Below the pieces are notes generated by a model that ran no database searches, had not been told where the DNA came from, and worked only from the letters and a program-made list of their open reading frames with translations. Below, in pieces: positions 1 to 7,955 of a DNA stretch of 64,000 bases. The position numbers and the translations under genes were made by a program. Numbering within the stretch: position 1 is the stretch's first letter; each line of letters begins with the position of its first letter. This DNA is from Natronococcus jeotgali DSM 18795 (GTDB lineage Archaea; Halobacteriota; Halobacteria; Halobacteriales; Natrialbaceae). The stretch lies in the NCBI RefSeq assembly GCF_000337695.1, contig NZ_AOIA01000158.1:1-64000 (forward strand). Direction: 5' to 3'.

Positions 1-23
1 TCAGAGATGTGTATAAGAGACAG
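1..23. other. Tn5/Nextera mosaic-end adapter remnant
   Basis: Bases 5-23 read AGATGTGTATAAGAGACAG, the 19-bp Tn5 mosaic end used in Nextera/tagmentation libraries. It lies at the very start of the window, so this is almost certainly untrimmed adapter at a contig end and not genomic sequence. Bases 24-128 look genomic but hold no gene I can support. Confidence 0.93.
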
Positions 24-128
24 GAGTAGGTGTCCGTTCGCCATATCGATTTCCGGCGTGTGCCGGCGTACATTCGGTTTAGGCGTCCCTAAAACACTTA
101 TAACTGCCGGTCGGTTCCCGGCCGCTGG

Positions 129-596
129 CTAGAGTTCGATGCCGCTGGGGATGAGACTGTGCTGGCGGAGGAGGTTCCCGTCCTCGTCGTAGACCAGGAA
201 CGTTCCCTTCTCGTAGCTGACGAACTCCTCGCCGTCGAACAGGATCTCGATCTCGTACCGTCCCTCGTCGGTTTCGTCCTCGCCGTACCCCCGGGCGGCG
301 CGGATGAACCGCAAGACGTTGTCGGCGTCCTCGTTGAGTTCCAGGAGGAACTCGCCGGTCGTCCGGTTGGCGAGGCTCACGACACCGTCGGTGTCCTCCC
401 CGAGCGGCCCCTGCAGCCGCAGGGCGGCGTCGGTCTCGCTCGCCTCGAGGACGTCGCCGTCCGGGCCGGTAAGGCGCTCGCGGAGATCCGTCGCTGGGCC
501 GGTGAAGTCGATCGATACCGACGGTTTCGCCGGTTCGCCGTCGGTCTCGACCCAGTCGACATTGCTAACGTCCAGTGTGAAGTGCTCGCGCCTCAT
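129..596 (-). CDS. Conserved haloarchaeal hypothetical protein (DUF5793-like)
   Basis: This 155-residue acidic protein has no signal peptide and no membrane segment. It opens MRREHFTLDVSNVDW and keeps a conserved haloarchaeal look throughout, with an FTG...LRERL stretch and a C-terminal region rich in beta-strand pattern (RYEIEILFDGEEFVSYEKG). From memory it resembles the small haloarchaeal family DUF5793; no function is known to me. It is the first gene after the contig end and faces away from the methyltransferase at 760. Third-codon GC bias on this strand supports coding. The family name is tentative; that the gene is real is more certain. Confidence 0.75.
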   Translation of the reverse strand: MRREHFTLDVSNVDWVETDGEPAKPSVSIDFTGPATDLRERLTGPDGDVLEASETDAALRLQGPLGEDTDGVVSLANRTTGEFLLELNEDADNVLRFIRAARGYGEDETDEGRYEIEILFDGEEFVSYEKGTFLVYDEDGNLLRQHSLIPSGIEL

Positions 597-759
597 TCCG
601 TACCGTCAGTTGGTACTCCCGCCGTATGAACGTAACGCAAAACTGCTCGGGAGTGCGATAGATCGGCGGTCGGACACCGCTCGCGTGGGCAAACGTAGTC
701 GGCCGTGCGGCCGGAGCATCGAACGGCTTTTTTCCGCTCGCGCGCTCGCATCGAGCGAG

Positions 760-1419
760 ATGAACCGCCGGAGGGCCGTCCGCGACACCTACGACCGGAT
801 CGCCGCCCACTTCGCCTCGACCCGCGAGTACGCCTGGCCGGAGGTCGAGGCGTTCCTCGCGGACCGCGATGTCGAGCGGGCCGTCGGGCTCGACCTCGGG
901 TGCGGAAACTGCCGGCACGCCCAGCTGCTCGCCGAGTCCGCGGGTATCGAGCGAACGATCGGTCTCGACGTCAGCCGCGGTCTGCTCGAGACCGGGCGGG
1001 AACGAGCCCGCGAGCGAGGGTTCGACGTCGCGCTGGTCCAGGGCGACGCCGCGGCCCTGCCCCTGGCCGACGACAGCATCGACGTCGCGGTCTACGTGGC
1101 GACGCTACACCACCTGCCGACGCGGGCGGCGCGACTGGCGAGCCTGGACGAGCTCGCGCGCGTACTGGTCCCCGACGGGCGCGCGCTCGTCAGCGCCTGG
1201 TCGACCGCCCACGACCGCTTCGACGAAACCGAAGGGTTCGACACGACCGTCGAGTGGACCCTCCCCGGCGGGGAAACCGTCGATCGGTTCTACCACATCT
1301 ACGACATCGCCGAGTTCGAACGCGACCTCGCGGCGAGCGACCTCGAGCTGCTGGAGTGGGAACTCTCGAGCGGGAACTGCTACGCGACGGTCGCCGGCGC
1401 GGAGCCGGGAGAAGCGTAG
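760..1419 (+). CDS. Class I SAM methyltransferase, Trm9/ALKBH8-like
   Basis: A 219-residue S-adenosylmethionine-dependent methyltransferase. Motif I is GLDLGCGN at residues 43-50, followed by GDAAALPLADDSIDVAV (motifs II/III) and a YVATLHHLP segment. The N-terminal signature YDRIAAHFASTREYAWPEVEAFL, with the TR...WP pair at 21-27, matches the Trm9/ALKBH8 family. That family methylates the carboxymethyl group on wobble uridine of tRNA. The start at 760 is chosen because the family homology begins exactly there; the upstream open frame is low-quality. Family membership is clear, but the tRNA role is inferred: archaeal relatives are little studied and could act on another small substrate. Confidence 0.85.
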   Translation: MNRRRAVRDTYDRIAAHFASTREYAWPEVEAFLADRDVERAVGLDLGCGNCRHAQLLAESAGIERTIGLDVSRGLLETGRERARERGFDVALVQGDAAALPLADDSIDVAVYVATLHHLPTRAARLASLDELARVLVPDGRALVSAWSTAHDRFDETEGFDTTVEWTLPGGETVDRFYHIYDIAEFERDLAASDLELLEWELSSGNCYATVAGAEPGEA

Positions 1420-1474
1420 TCGTCCCGCCGCCGGCGTCTTTCCCATCCTTCCTGAGCAGTAAAAATAATGTACA

Positions 1475-1484
1475 GATTTTATGA
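1475..1484 (+). promoter_or_regulatory. TATA-like promoter of the beta-propeller gene
   Basis: GATTTTATGA lies about 29 nt before the ATG at 1513. That spacing gives a very short leader or none, and argues against a start at 1468, which lies inside or before the promoter. Confidence 0.5.
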
Positions 1485-1512
1485 AGTTCCAGTTTCGAAT
1501 CTCGAGTGCGCT

Positions 1513-2454
1513 ATGACGCGTCTGACTCGTCGTTCGGCGTTGCAGCTCGCAGGAGCATCGCTCGCCGCAGCTACCGTTCCCGCCGTCGCCGCCGGCGAGG
1601 ACGGCTGGACGGCAGTCGAGACGCCGGTCGACAGCACGCTTCACGACGCCGCCGATACGGCGACCGACGTACACGCGGTCGGCGACGGCGGGGTCCTCGT
1701 CGAGCGCCGCGCGGACCGCTGGGAGGTCGTCCACCGAGGCGGCCCCACCGGGAACGGCAACGACCTCTTCGGCGCGGCCGTCACCGACGACGGGAAGCGA
1801 CTCTGGATCGTCGGCGCGAGCGGCGCGATCGGCGAGTACGACGTGACGACCGGGAACCTCGTCGATCGCTCCGCGCCCAACGACTTCACGGCCAACTTCA
1901 ACGACGTCGCGGTCACCGGCCCTGCGGGCGACGCGGACGTCTACGTGGCCGACGACTCCGGATCGATCCACTACAGCTTCGAGAACGGTGCGGAGGGCAC
2001 CTGGGAGTACGCGGTGCCGGGAAGCGGCTCCGGCCTCCCCGCGATCGAGTTCCACGGCGCCCGCTCGGGCCACGCCGTCGACACCGACGGCCGCGTCTAC
2101 GCGACCGACGACGGCGTCACCTGGGAGCCGATCGGGATCGAGGACGCGAACGCGACCTTCTACGGGCTCGATAGCGACGCCCCGGACGATGTCACGGTCA
2201 GTGGCGGCAACGCGACCGTCCACGAGTACGACGGCAGCCAGTGGGTCCCCGAGAGCCTCGGCGACGCCGACCTCCTCGATGTCGACACCGACCACGGTGA
2301 AGGGTACGCCGTCGGCGGCGGCGGGACGACCTTCGAGTACGACGGCGGCGACTGGACGCGAAATCAGACGCCCACCGGCGAGAACCTCCAGGCGATCGCA
2401 CGCGGCGACGTCGACGTCGCCGTCGGCGCCGGCGGGACCGTCCTCGAGCGGTAG
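1513..2454 (+). CDS. Tat-exported beta-propeller (Ycf48/WD40-like) protein
   Basis: A 313-residue protein with an N-terminal Tat signal (MTRLTRRSALQLAGASLAAA, then an Ala-rich stretch to about residue 28). After it come repeated blades built around VHAVGDGGVLVERR, LWIVGASGAIGEYD, VYVADDSGSIHYS, GHAVDTDGRVYATDDG and GYAVGGGGTTFEYDG. The spaced D/G-x-G turns and aromatic strands are typical of seven-bladed propellers of the Ycf48/BNR type. It is likely folded outside the membrane as a binding or scaffold protein; no catalytic residues are recognisable. The start at 1513 is preferred over 1468 because the twin-arginine signal begins here and a TATA box sits about 29 nt upstream. Confidence 0.8.
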   Translation: MTRLTRRSALQLAGASLAAATVPAVAAGEDGWTAVETPVDSTLHDAADTATDVHAVGDGGVLVERRADRWEVVHRGGPTGNGNDLFGAAVTDDGKRLWIVGASGAIGEYDVTTGNLVDRSAPNDFTANFNDVAVTGPAGDADVYVADDSGSIHYSFENGAEGTWEYAVPGSGSGLPAIEFHGARSGHAVDTDGRVYATDDGVTWEPIGIEDANATFYGLDSDAPDDVTVSGGNATVHEYDGSQWVPESLGDADLLDVDTDHGEGYAVGGGGTTFEYDGGDWTRNQTPTGENLQAIARGDVDVAVGAGGTVLER

Positions 2455-2517
2455 TCGACTCGACCGTTCGGTCGGCGCTCGAGACTCGAGGATCGACTGT
2501 CGCATTGAAACGGAATA

Positions 2518-2527
2518 GCCTTAAACG
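2518..2527 (+). promoter_or_regulatory. TATA-like promoter of tRNA-Gly
   Basis: GCCTTAAACG centred about 26 nt before the tRNA 5' end at 2550, the usual distance for an archaeal TATA box. Confidence 0.5.
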
Positions 2528-2549
2528 AGGAGCGAAAATCGGAGAGTGC

Positions 2550-2620
2550 GCGCGGATGGTCTAGTGGTAGGACCTGAGCCTTCCAAGCTCATGGCCCGGG
2601 TTCAAATCCCGGTCCGCGCA
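2550..2620 (+). tRNA. tRNA-Gly (anticodon TCC)
   Basis: A 71-nt cloverleaf. The acceptor arms GCGCGGA (2550-2556) and TCCGCGC (2613-2619) pair perfectly, with discriminator A2620. The D arm carries TCTAGTGGTAGGAC. The anticodon stem TGAGC/GCTCA encloses the loop CTTCCAA, giving anticodon TCC (glycine, GGA codons). The T arm is GCCCGGGTTCAAATCCCGG. There is no intron and no encoded CCA. Just downstream lie a strong hairpin and a second copy of the tRNA 3' end (see the repeat at 2605-2666). Confidence 0.97.
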
Positions 2621-2666
2621 TTCCTGTCGCGAACAACTCCGTGAGCGACAGGAATCCCGGTCCGCG
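2605..2666 (+). repeat. Direct repeat of tRNA-Gly 3' end flanking a 10-bp hairpin
   Basis: AATCCCGGTCCGCG occurs at 2605-2618, inside the tRNA T arm and acceptor, and again at 2653-2666. Between the copies, TTCCTGTCGC (2621-2630) and GCGACAGGAA (2645-2654) form a perfect 10-bp inverted repeat with a 14-nt loop. This could be a terminator plus a remnant of an attachment-site duplication; nothing integrated remains between the copies. Confidence 0.6.
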
Positions 2667-2787
2667 TCGTTTACCGAAGACACTACTCGAGCACCGAAAC
2701 CGTCTCTCCGAGAACCCACGTCCGTTCCGGACCGCCCTTGCAACTCCCGGCAGCGACCATACCGGAGCGACCGTCTGAGGGCCGGAT

Positions 2788-3258
2788 ATGGGTACCAGAT
2801 ACGAGGAGGGAGACGTCGTCGCAACGCCCGACGGTCGCGGCGTCGTCGCGGCCGTCCTGACCGAATCGCTCGAGTTTCCCCAGGAGGGGGACGAGCTCGC
2901 CGACGTCTCCGCGAGCGACGATCAGCCGGCCTACGTCGTCGGCCTCGAGACCGTCGGCTCGGCGGTCTACCGCGCCTCGGCGCTCGAGACCAGCGACCTC
3001 GAGGACGAGGACGCCACCGAGGAGACCGACGGCGAGTCGCTGACCGAGGTCGTCGACGAGGACGTCGACGGCCTCGACGGGCTGCCCGAGGGGTGGGATC
3101 GGGACAGCGTCCTCGAGTACTGGTCGTCGATCGGGGGCTCCTGGGAGTCCTGCGTCGACGACATGACCGACGAGTTCGGGGAGGACCGCGCGAAGGAGCA
3201 CTGCTCGGCGATGAAAGACGAAGTGATCCGGAGCGAGCGCTGGCGGAACCGGTTCTGA
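2788..3258 (+). CDS. Conserved haloarchaeal hypothetical protein
   Basis: A 156-residue acidic soluble protein. The N-terminal half (about 1-75) begins GTRYEEGDVVATPDGRGVVAAV, a small beta-barrel-like stretch. A variable acidic linker follows. The C-terminal 60 residues hold a conserved-looking helical motif: WDR-SVLEYW, GGSWESC, MTDEFGEDRAKEHC and AMKDEVI, ending WRNRF. The two cysteines and spaced tryptophans recur in small haloarchaeal proteins of unknown role. No catalytic motif is visible. It stands alone on its strand, downstream of tRNA-Gly. Confidence 0.65.
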   Translation: MGTRYEEGDVVATPDGRGVVAAVLTESLEFPQEGDELADVSASDDQPAYVVGLETVGSAVYRASALETSDLEDEDATEETDGESLTEVVDEDVDGLDGLPEGWDRDSVLEYWSSIGGSWESCVDDMTDEFGEDRAKEHCSAMKDEVIRSERWRNRF

Positions 3259-3625
3259 TCGCCCGCAGCCGACGCTTTTTGGCTGCCGATCGCTCTCGGA
3301 CGAGATCGGAGGTGACGCGTTCGGGCCTCGGTTCCGTGGCCTCGGCGCGACGACGATACCGAACGGCTCGTCCGAGCAGTCGAATCGGAGCCTATCTGTT
3401 TTGGGATCAAAGCTATCGGACAACGGGTCCTTGTACTAACTGCAGTCGCGAGCTCCACACTCTTCATAACCACTTCCGATCCGTCCGTAGCCGAGGCGAC
3501 GCCGATCGAACCGCCTCGACACCGAGAACGGGGCGTTCGCGCTCGGCGGTCCCACCGCTCGGAGCGATAAACGACGCGGACGGCACCGCAAAAGCGGTTC
3601 GTTCGATCGCCTCGAGGACGGTCGG
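3259..3625. other. Intergenic region, no gene seen
   Basis: 367 bases between the convergent genes at 2788 and 3626. I see only a TATA-like CTTCATAACC near 3461-3470 with no open frame behind it. No RNA gene or repeat is recognisable. Confidence 0.5.
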
Positions 3626-3949
3626 CTACTCCTCGTCGGCCTCGGCGCTCGGAACGAGCCACTCGAGTTCGATCTCGAGTTCGAGTTCGTCGTACTCGTC
3701 GTCCTCGGGCTCGCGCTCGAGCTCGACCTCGAACTCGAGGTCGTCTTCGGGCAGGTCGACCGTGACGGACTCGTCGTCGGTCGAGACGGTCAGCTCGCCG
3801 CCGTCCTCGAGCTCGTCGGCGAGGTTGCGCAGCCAGTCGGCGGCCTGATCGGGGGACCGATCGAGTTCGGCCTCGATCAGTTCCTCTTCCTCGTCTTCCT
3901 CTTCCTCCTCGTCCTCGGGTTCTTCGGTCTCGGGTTCGTCGTCTGTCAT
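3626..3949 (-). CDS. Amphi-Trp domain protein
   Basis: A 107-residue, extremely acidic protein. The first 25 residues are almost pure D/E. The core SPDQAADWLRNLADELEDGGELTVSTDDESVTVDLPED, followed by LEFEVELERE and LEIELEWLV, matches the amphi-Trp domain found in haloarchaea and some bacteria: one amphipathic helix with W/L spacing, then beta-strands. The domain's function is unknown; it may scaffold or bind other proteins. It faces away from the GNAT gene at 4069, and the two may share a bidirectional promoter region at about 3950-4068. Confidence 0.8.
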   Translation of the reverse strand: MTDDEPETEEPEDEEEEEDEEEELIEAELDRSPDQAADWLRNLADELEDGGELTVSTDDESVTVDLPEDDLEFEVELEREPEDDEYDELELEIELEWLVPSAEADEE

Positions 3950-4068
3950 CGTCTCTACGGACGGGACGGCGGCGGAAAAAGCCGCCCGTTGAATGCGCCA
4001 CTTTCGGCCGATCTGGGCCTCGCGCGCGGCGTCGGCGCGAGCGACGTCCCGGGGATCGATCCCGAGGC

Positions 4069-4638
4069 GTGACGCTTAGCACCCGCGCGGGCGAACGCCC
4101 GACCGTGGAGTACGAACTGCTGGGCTGGCCGCCGGACGGACCGAAACTGCGACTCGACTACGAGCGGTTCAGCTACGCCGGGAAGTTCGTCATGACGAAC
4201 ACCGGCAAGGCGGTCGCGAGCGACGGCGACGACCTCGTCGCGGCGGTCGCGTTCAACGAGGACCGCACGGACGAGGCGACCCTCTGGCTGCGGTACGTCA
4301 CCGTCGCCGGCGACCGCCGCGGCGAGGGGATCGGCCCCGAGTTGGTCGCTCTGGTTCGGGATCGCGCGCTCGAGCGGGGGTACGACCGCCTGCGGATCGC
4401 GGTCAACAACCCCTTCGCCTACGAGGCGCTGTACCGGGCGGGCTTTGGCTACACCGGCGAGCGGACGGGGATCGCCGAGCTCGTCCTCGAGTATCCCGTA
4501 CCCGTCGACGGGACGGACGACGGCTCGAGCGGCGTCCGGTACCGCGACGGGCTCGAGGAGTTTCGCGACCGCGACCTCTCGGCCGAGGAGGAGGCGTTCC
4601 TCGAGGCCCGGCGCGGCGCGGATCCGCCCGACGCCTGA
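4069..4638 (+). CDS. GNAT family N-acetyltransferase
   Basis: A GNAT-fold acetyltransferase of 189 residues. The acetyl-CoA pyrophosphate-binding loop (motif A) is [13 protein letters not shown], preceded by the strand [13 protein letters not shown] and followed by [22 protein letters not shown] (motif B). The substrate cannot be told from sequence. Two GTG starts are possible, at 4069 and at 4105 ([13 protein letters not shown]); the second fits the start of the fold better, but I keep the longer frame. The gene is followed 86 bases later by fen1 on the same strand, so they could be co-transcribed. Confidence 0.8.
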   Translation: MTLSTRAGERPTVEYELLGWPPDGPKLRLDYERFSYAGKFVMTNTGKAVASDGDDLVAAVAFNEDRTDEATLWLRYVTVAGDRRGEGIGPELVALVRDRALERGYDRLRIAVNNPFAYEALYRAGFGYTGERTGIAELVLEYPVPVDGTDDGSSGVRYRDGLEEFRDRDLSAEEEAFLEARRGADPPDA

Positions 4639-4724
4639 GCGTCTCCGCTGTCGGTCCGCGGTTCGCGGCCGACGGGCGCCCGGGAAGCCAACGATTCAAA
4701 CCCCGACGCGTCCAACGACCGATA

Positions 4725-5702
4725 ATGGGTAACGCAGCGCTGCGGGACATCGCGGTCATCGAGGACGTGCCGTTCGACGAGATCGAGGGCGTCATCGCCG
4801 TCGACGCCCACAACTGGCTCTATCGGTATCTGACGACGACGGTCAAGTGGACCGCAAGCGAAAAGTACACCACAGCCGACGGTACCGAGGTCGCGAACCT
4901 CATCGGCATCGTGCAGGGACTCGCGCGGTTTTTCGAACACGACGTGACGCCGGTGATGGTGTTCGACGGCGGCCCCTCCCAGCTCAAGTCCGAGGAGATC
5001 GAGTCCAGGCGCGAGCAGCGCCGAACGTACGAGGAGCAACTCGAGACCGCCCGCGAGGAGGGCGACGAGGTCGCGATCGCCCAACTGGAGTCCCGGACCC
5101 AGCGGCTGACGCCGACGATACAGGAGACCAGTCGCGAGCTGCTCGAGTTACTCGACGTTCCCGTCGTCGAGGCGCCCGCGGAGGGGGAGGCCCAGGCCGC
5201 CCACCTCGTCAAGCGCGGCGACGCCGACTACGTCGGCTCGGAGGACTACGACGCCTTGCTCTTCGGCGCGCCGCTGACGCTGCGCCAGCTGACCAGCAAG
5301 GGCGACCCCGAGCTGATGGATCTCGAAGCGACCCTCGAGCGCCACGACCTCACGCTGGAACAGCTGATCGACGCCGCCATCCTGATCGGCACCGATTTCA
5401 ACGAGGGCGTCTCGGGGATCGGTCCGAAGACGGCGATCAGCGAGATCACCGAGCGCGGCGACCTCTGGAGCGTGCTCGAGGCCCGCGGGGATACTATCGA
5501 GTACGGCGATCGGGTCCGCCAGCTGTTTCGCGATCCGAACGTCACCGACGATTACGGCTTCGAGACGACGATCGAGCCCGATCTCGAGGCCGCACGCGCG
5601 TACGTCACCGACGAGTGGAGCGTCGCGGCCGGCGAGGTCGAGCGTAGCTTCGAGCGCATCGAAGAGTACGCCACGCAGACGGGACTGGATCGCTGGACGT
5701 AA
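4725..5702 (+). CDS. fen1: Flap endonuclease 1
   Basis: A 325-residue structure-specific 5' nuclease that removes RNA primers and 5' flaps during Okazaki-fragment maturation and repair. The N domain carries the catalytic aspartates (VIAVDAH, D27; [11 protein letters not shown]81). The I domain carries [12 protein letters not shown] and [17 protein letters not shown]. The helix-3-turn-helix is [16 protein letters not shown]. The C-terminus ends QTGLDRWT, which fits a PCNA-interacting box (Q-x-x-L-x-x-W). Length and motif order match archaeal FEN1, and the start at 4725 gives the expected N-terminus. All key acidic residues are present. Confidence 0.96.
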   Translation: MGNAALRDIAVIEDVPFDEIEGVIAVDAHNWLYRYLTTTVKWTASEKYTTADGTEVANLIGIVQGLARFFEHDVTPVMVFDGGPSQLKSEEIESRREQRRTYEEQLETAREEGDEVAIAQLESRTQRLTPTIQETSRELLELLDVPVVEAPAEGEAQAAHLVKRGDADYVGSEDYDALLFGAPLTLRQLTSKGDPELMDLEATLERHDLTLEQLIDAAILIGTDFNEGVSGIGPKTAISEITERGDLWSVLEARGDTIEYGDRVRQLFRDPNVTDDYGFETTIEPDLEAARAYVTDEWSVAAGEVERSFERIEEYATQTGLDRWT

Positions 5703-5837
5703 GCGCGACTCCGCAGCGAGCCGACCCGTGCCGTTTCGTCAGTCGAACGGTCGTTCTCGCCGACGGCACCGCCGTGAGGCAGCCGACACCGTTCTCGCAA
5801 ACGACGGTCACGGAACGGTGACGGTCGAACCGTTCGA

Positions 5838-6815
5838 TCAGAACAGGTGGTCGTCGACGAGTCGGGCCGGGCCGCCGACCTCCCAGACCATCGTCTCGAC
5901 GCCGCAGTCGCCGACTTCCCGTTCGACGCGGTCGACGTACTCCTCGGTGGTGTTGACGTAGACGCTGGCGCCGGTGTCCGTCGAGAAGTAGACCGGAATC
6001 CCCTCCTCCTCGCGGAGCTCCCGTACCCGGTTGAAAATTTCGAGCGTCGCCGGCTGCCAGTAGACCCACCCCGACGGACCGGTCATGGTCGTCGCGGCCA
6101 GCGACAGCGAGTCGTGCTCTGCGAGTTCGAAGGTCCGATCGAAGTCGTCGCTTCGCAACGCGTCGCGCATCTCGGCGATCTGGCCGTGGATGTGGGCGTT
6201 CCGGGCCTGGAACATGTGGCTGTCGGCGGCCTCGTCGTGGGCGTCCTCGGTCTCCTTGTGGTAGGGGACGAGCCCGACGACGATCCGCAGGTCCTCGTCG
6301 AGGTCGCTCGGAATCTCCCGGGAGCGACAGTCCGCGTCGTTCAGTCCGGTATGGAGCTGGGAGAACGAGCCAGTCACCGCGCGGGCGGCCGAGGCCGATC
6401 CCACGCGGGCGATCGTCGAGACCGTCTCGAGGTCGGCCTCGAGGCCCGCGGCCTCGGAAAGCGCCATCGCCGCGGCGGCGAAGCCCGACGAGGACGAGCC
6501 CAGCCCGACGTTCGTCGGGAAGCTGTTCTCGCTTTCGAGGCGTACCGGTTCGTCGGCGAGGTCGGCGTCGGCCCGTTCTCGAACCTTCGCAACGACGCTG
6601 TCGACCCGTTCGGCGGCTCGGCCCTCGAGGGTCTCGCCGTCGACGACGAAGGTGTCGGCGTCGAACTCGCTCGAGAACTCGACGGTCGTTTTCGTGTGGC
6701 TCGGCGCCGTACAGAGGCTGATACTGTCGTGGTACGGCAGGCGCTTCTCGTCGTCGCGCATCCCGTGGTACTTGACGAGGCCCTGGATGGGGTGGGCGAT
6801 CGCGGTCGCTTTCAT
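5838..6815 (-). CDS. mvaD: Phosphomevalonate decarboxylase (mevalonate pathway)
   Basis: A GHMP-family enzyme of 325 residues. The ATP-binding loop is NVGLGSSSSGFAAAA, with SASAARAVTGSF downstream and the C-terminal STDTGASVYV. In bacteria and eukaryotes the family decarboxylates mevalonate diphosphate. In Haloferax volcanii the homologue acts on mevalonate 5-phosphate, yielding isopentenyl phosphate for the archaeal lipid pathway, so that activity is expected here. This is inferred from taxonomy; I did not check specificity residues. A TATA box (6839-6847) lies about 25 nt before the ATG, consistent with a leaderless transcript. Confidence 0.92.
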   Translation of the reverse strand: MKATAIAHPIQGLVKYHGMRDDEKRLPYHDSISLCTAPSHTKTTVEFSSEFDADTFVVDGETLEGRAAERVDSVVAKVRERADADLADEPVRLESENSFPTNVGLGSSSSGFAAAAMALSEAAGLEADLETVSTIARVGSASAARAVTGSFSQLHTGLNDADCRSREIPSDLDEDLRIVVGLVPYHKETEDAHDEAADSHMFQARNAHIHGQIAEMRDALRSDDFDRTFELAEHDSLSLAATTMTGPSGWVYWQPATLEIFNRVRELREEEGIPVYFSTDTGASVYVNTTEEYVDRVEREVGDCGVETMVWEVGGPARLVDDHLF

Positions 6816-6838
6816 ACCGGATAGCTGGCCGAAGCGCG

Positions 6839-6847
6839 CTTAAAACC
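6839..6847 (-). promoter_or_regulatory. TATA-like promoter of mvaD
   Basis: Read on the minus strand this is GGTTTTAAG, ending about 24 nt before the start codon at 6815. That is the archaeal spacing for a leaderless message. Confidence 0.5.
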
Positions 6848-6937
6848 CACGGCATTCGGGTGCTCGCCGAGTCGGCTTTCGACCCGAAGGGCGCCGAACC
6901 GAACCCCTGAAATGGACGCCGTCGAAAGAGCGGCGTA

Positions 6938-7621
6938 ATGGGAACCCCGCTGGAGACCGCCGAGCAGCAGGCCGCCGAGGTCGTCGACCGACTCGAGGCC
7001 GAGTACCCCGACTCGACGATCTCGCTGCGGTACTCGAACCGACTCGAGCTGTTGATCGCGGTCATCCTCTCGGCGCAGTGTACGGACGAACGGGTCAACG
7101 CCGAGACCGAGCACCTCTTCGAGAAGTACGACGGGCCCGAGGACTACGCCGCCGTCGACGAGGAGGAACTCGCCGAGGACCTGAACTCCATCACCTACTA
7201 CAACAGCAAGGCCGGCTACATCAAGAGCACCTGCGAGACGATCCTCGAGGAACACGACGGCGAGGTGCCGGACACGATGGCGGAGTTGACCGAGCTCTCC
7301 GGGGTCGGCCGGAAGACCGCCAACGTCGTGCTCCAGCACGGCCACGACGTCGTCGAGGGGATCGTCGTCGACACGCACGTCCAGCGCCTGTCGAGACGGC
7401 TCGGGCTTACCGAGGAGGAGCGTCCGGAGGCGATCGAACGGGAATTGATGGAGATCGTCCCCGAGGAGTACTGGCAGGGCTTTACCCACCTCTGTATCGA
7501 CCACGGGCGAGCGACCTGTACCGCCCGCAGTCCGGACTGTGATGACTGCGTGCTGGCGGATATCTGTCCCTCCGAGCGGGGCGACGGCGAGGTCGACCTC
7601 GCGTCGGGCGAGCCCTGGTAG
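6938..7621 (+). CDS. nth: Endonuclease III (DNA glycosylase/AP lyase)
   Basis: A 227-residue HhH-GPD base-excision-repair enzyme for oxidised pyrimidines. The helix-hairpin-helix LSGVGRKTANVV contains the catalytic lysine (about K126), and VDTHVQRLSRRLG contains the catalytic aspartate (about D145). The C-terminal [4Fe-4S] ligands are C194, C201, C204 and C210 with the canonical C-x6-C-x2-C-x5-C spacing. Full length with all key residues. It diverges from mvaD and is followed by a small acidic gene. Confidence 0.96.
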   Translation: MGTPLETAEQQAAEVVDRLEAEYPDSTISLRYSNRLELLIAVILSAQCTDERVNAETEHLFEKYDGPEDYAAVDEEELAEDLNSITYYNSKAGYIKSTCETILEEHDGEVPDTMAELTELSGVGRKTANVVLQHGHDVVEGIVVDTHVQRLSRRLGLTEEERPEAIERELMEIVPEEYWQGFTHLCIDHGRATCTARSPDCDDCVLADICPSERGDGEVDLASGEPW

Positions 7622-7709
7622 TCGCACCGACGGACTCCGGCCGGTCGTAGCCGTCCGTTGCAAGCCCAACGTCTTTTCGCGAACCGTGTGAAACTCGGGT
7701 GAGAACACT

Positions 7710-7955
7710 ATGTCCGACAACGACGAGAGCGGCACGGACGAGCACGGACGGGACGTCGAGCTAACTCACGAGGACACCGACGCCGAAGACGAGGACGAGG
7801 AGGGGCTCACCGAGGAGGAGCAGGAGGCCCGCGAGAAGCAGGCGGAAGAACAGCGGCGCCAGGACATCGAGCACAAGTCCGACGACCGCGAGGACGACGC
7901 CCGCGAGCACGTCAACCCGGACAACCACCGCGACGAGGAGCCCTTCGAGAGCTAA
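7710..7955 (+). CDS. Small highly charged hypothetical protein
   Basis: An 81-residue protein made almost wholly of D, E, R, K, Q and H, probably disordered or one long charged helix (EEEQEAREKQAEEQRRQDIEHKSDDRED). No motif is recognisable. Its 3' end overlaps the convergent NAD-kinase-like gene by four bases. The frame lies 88 bases after nth on the same strand. It could be a real small protein, but low-complexity composition makes coding evidence weaker than for its neighbours. Confidence 0.55.
   Translation: MSDNDESGTDEHGRDVELTHEDTDAEDEDEEGLTEEEQEAREKQAEEQRRQDIEHKSDDREDDAREHVNPDNHRDEEPFES

Noticed and set aside
5-23. A natural Tn5-like transposon end
   Set aside because: It matches the engineered mosaic end exactly and stands at the contig edge with no transposon behind it.
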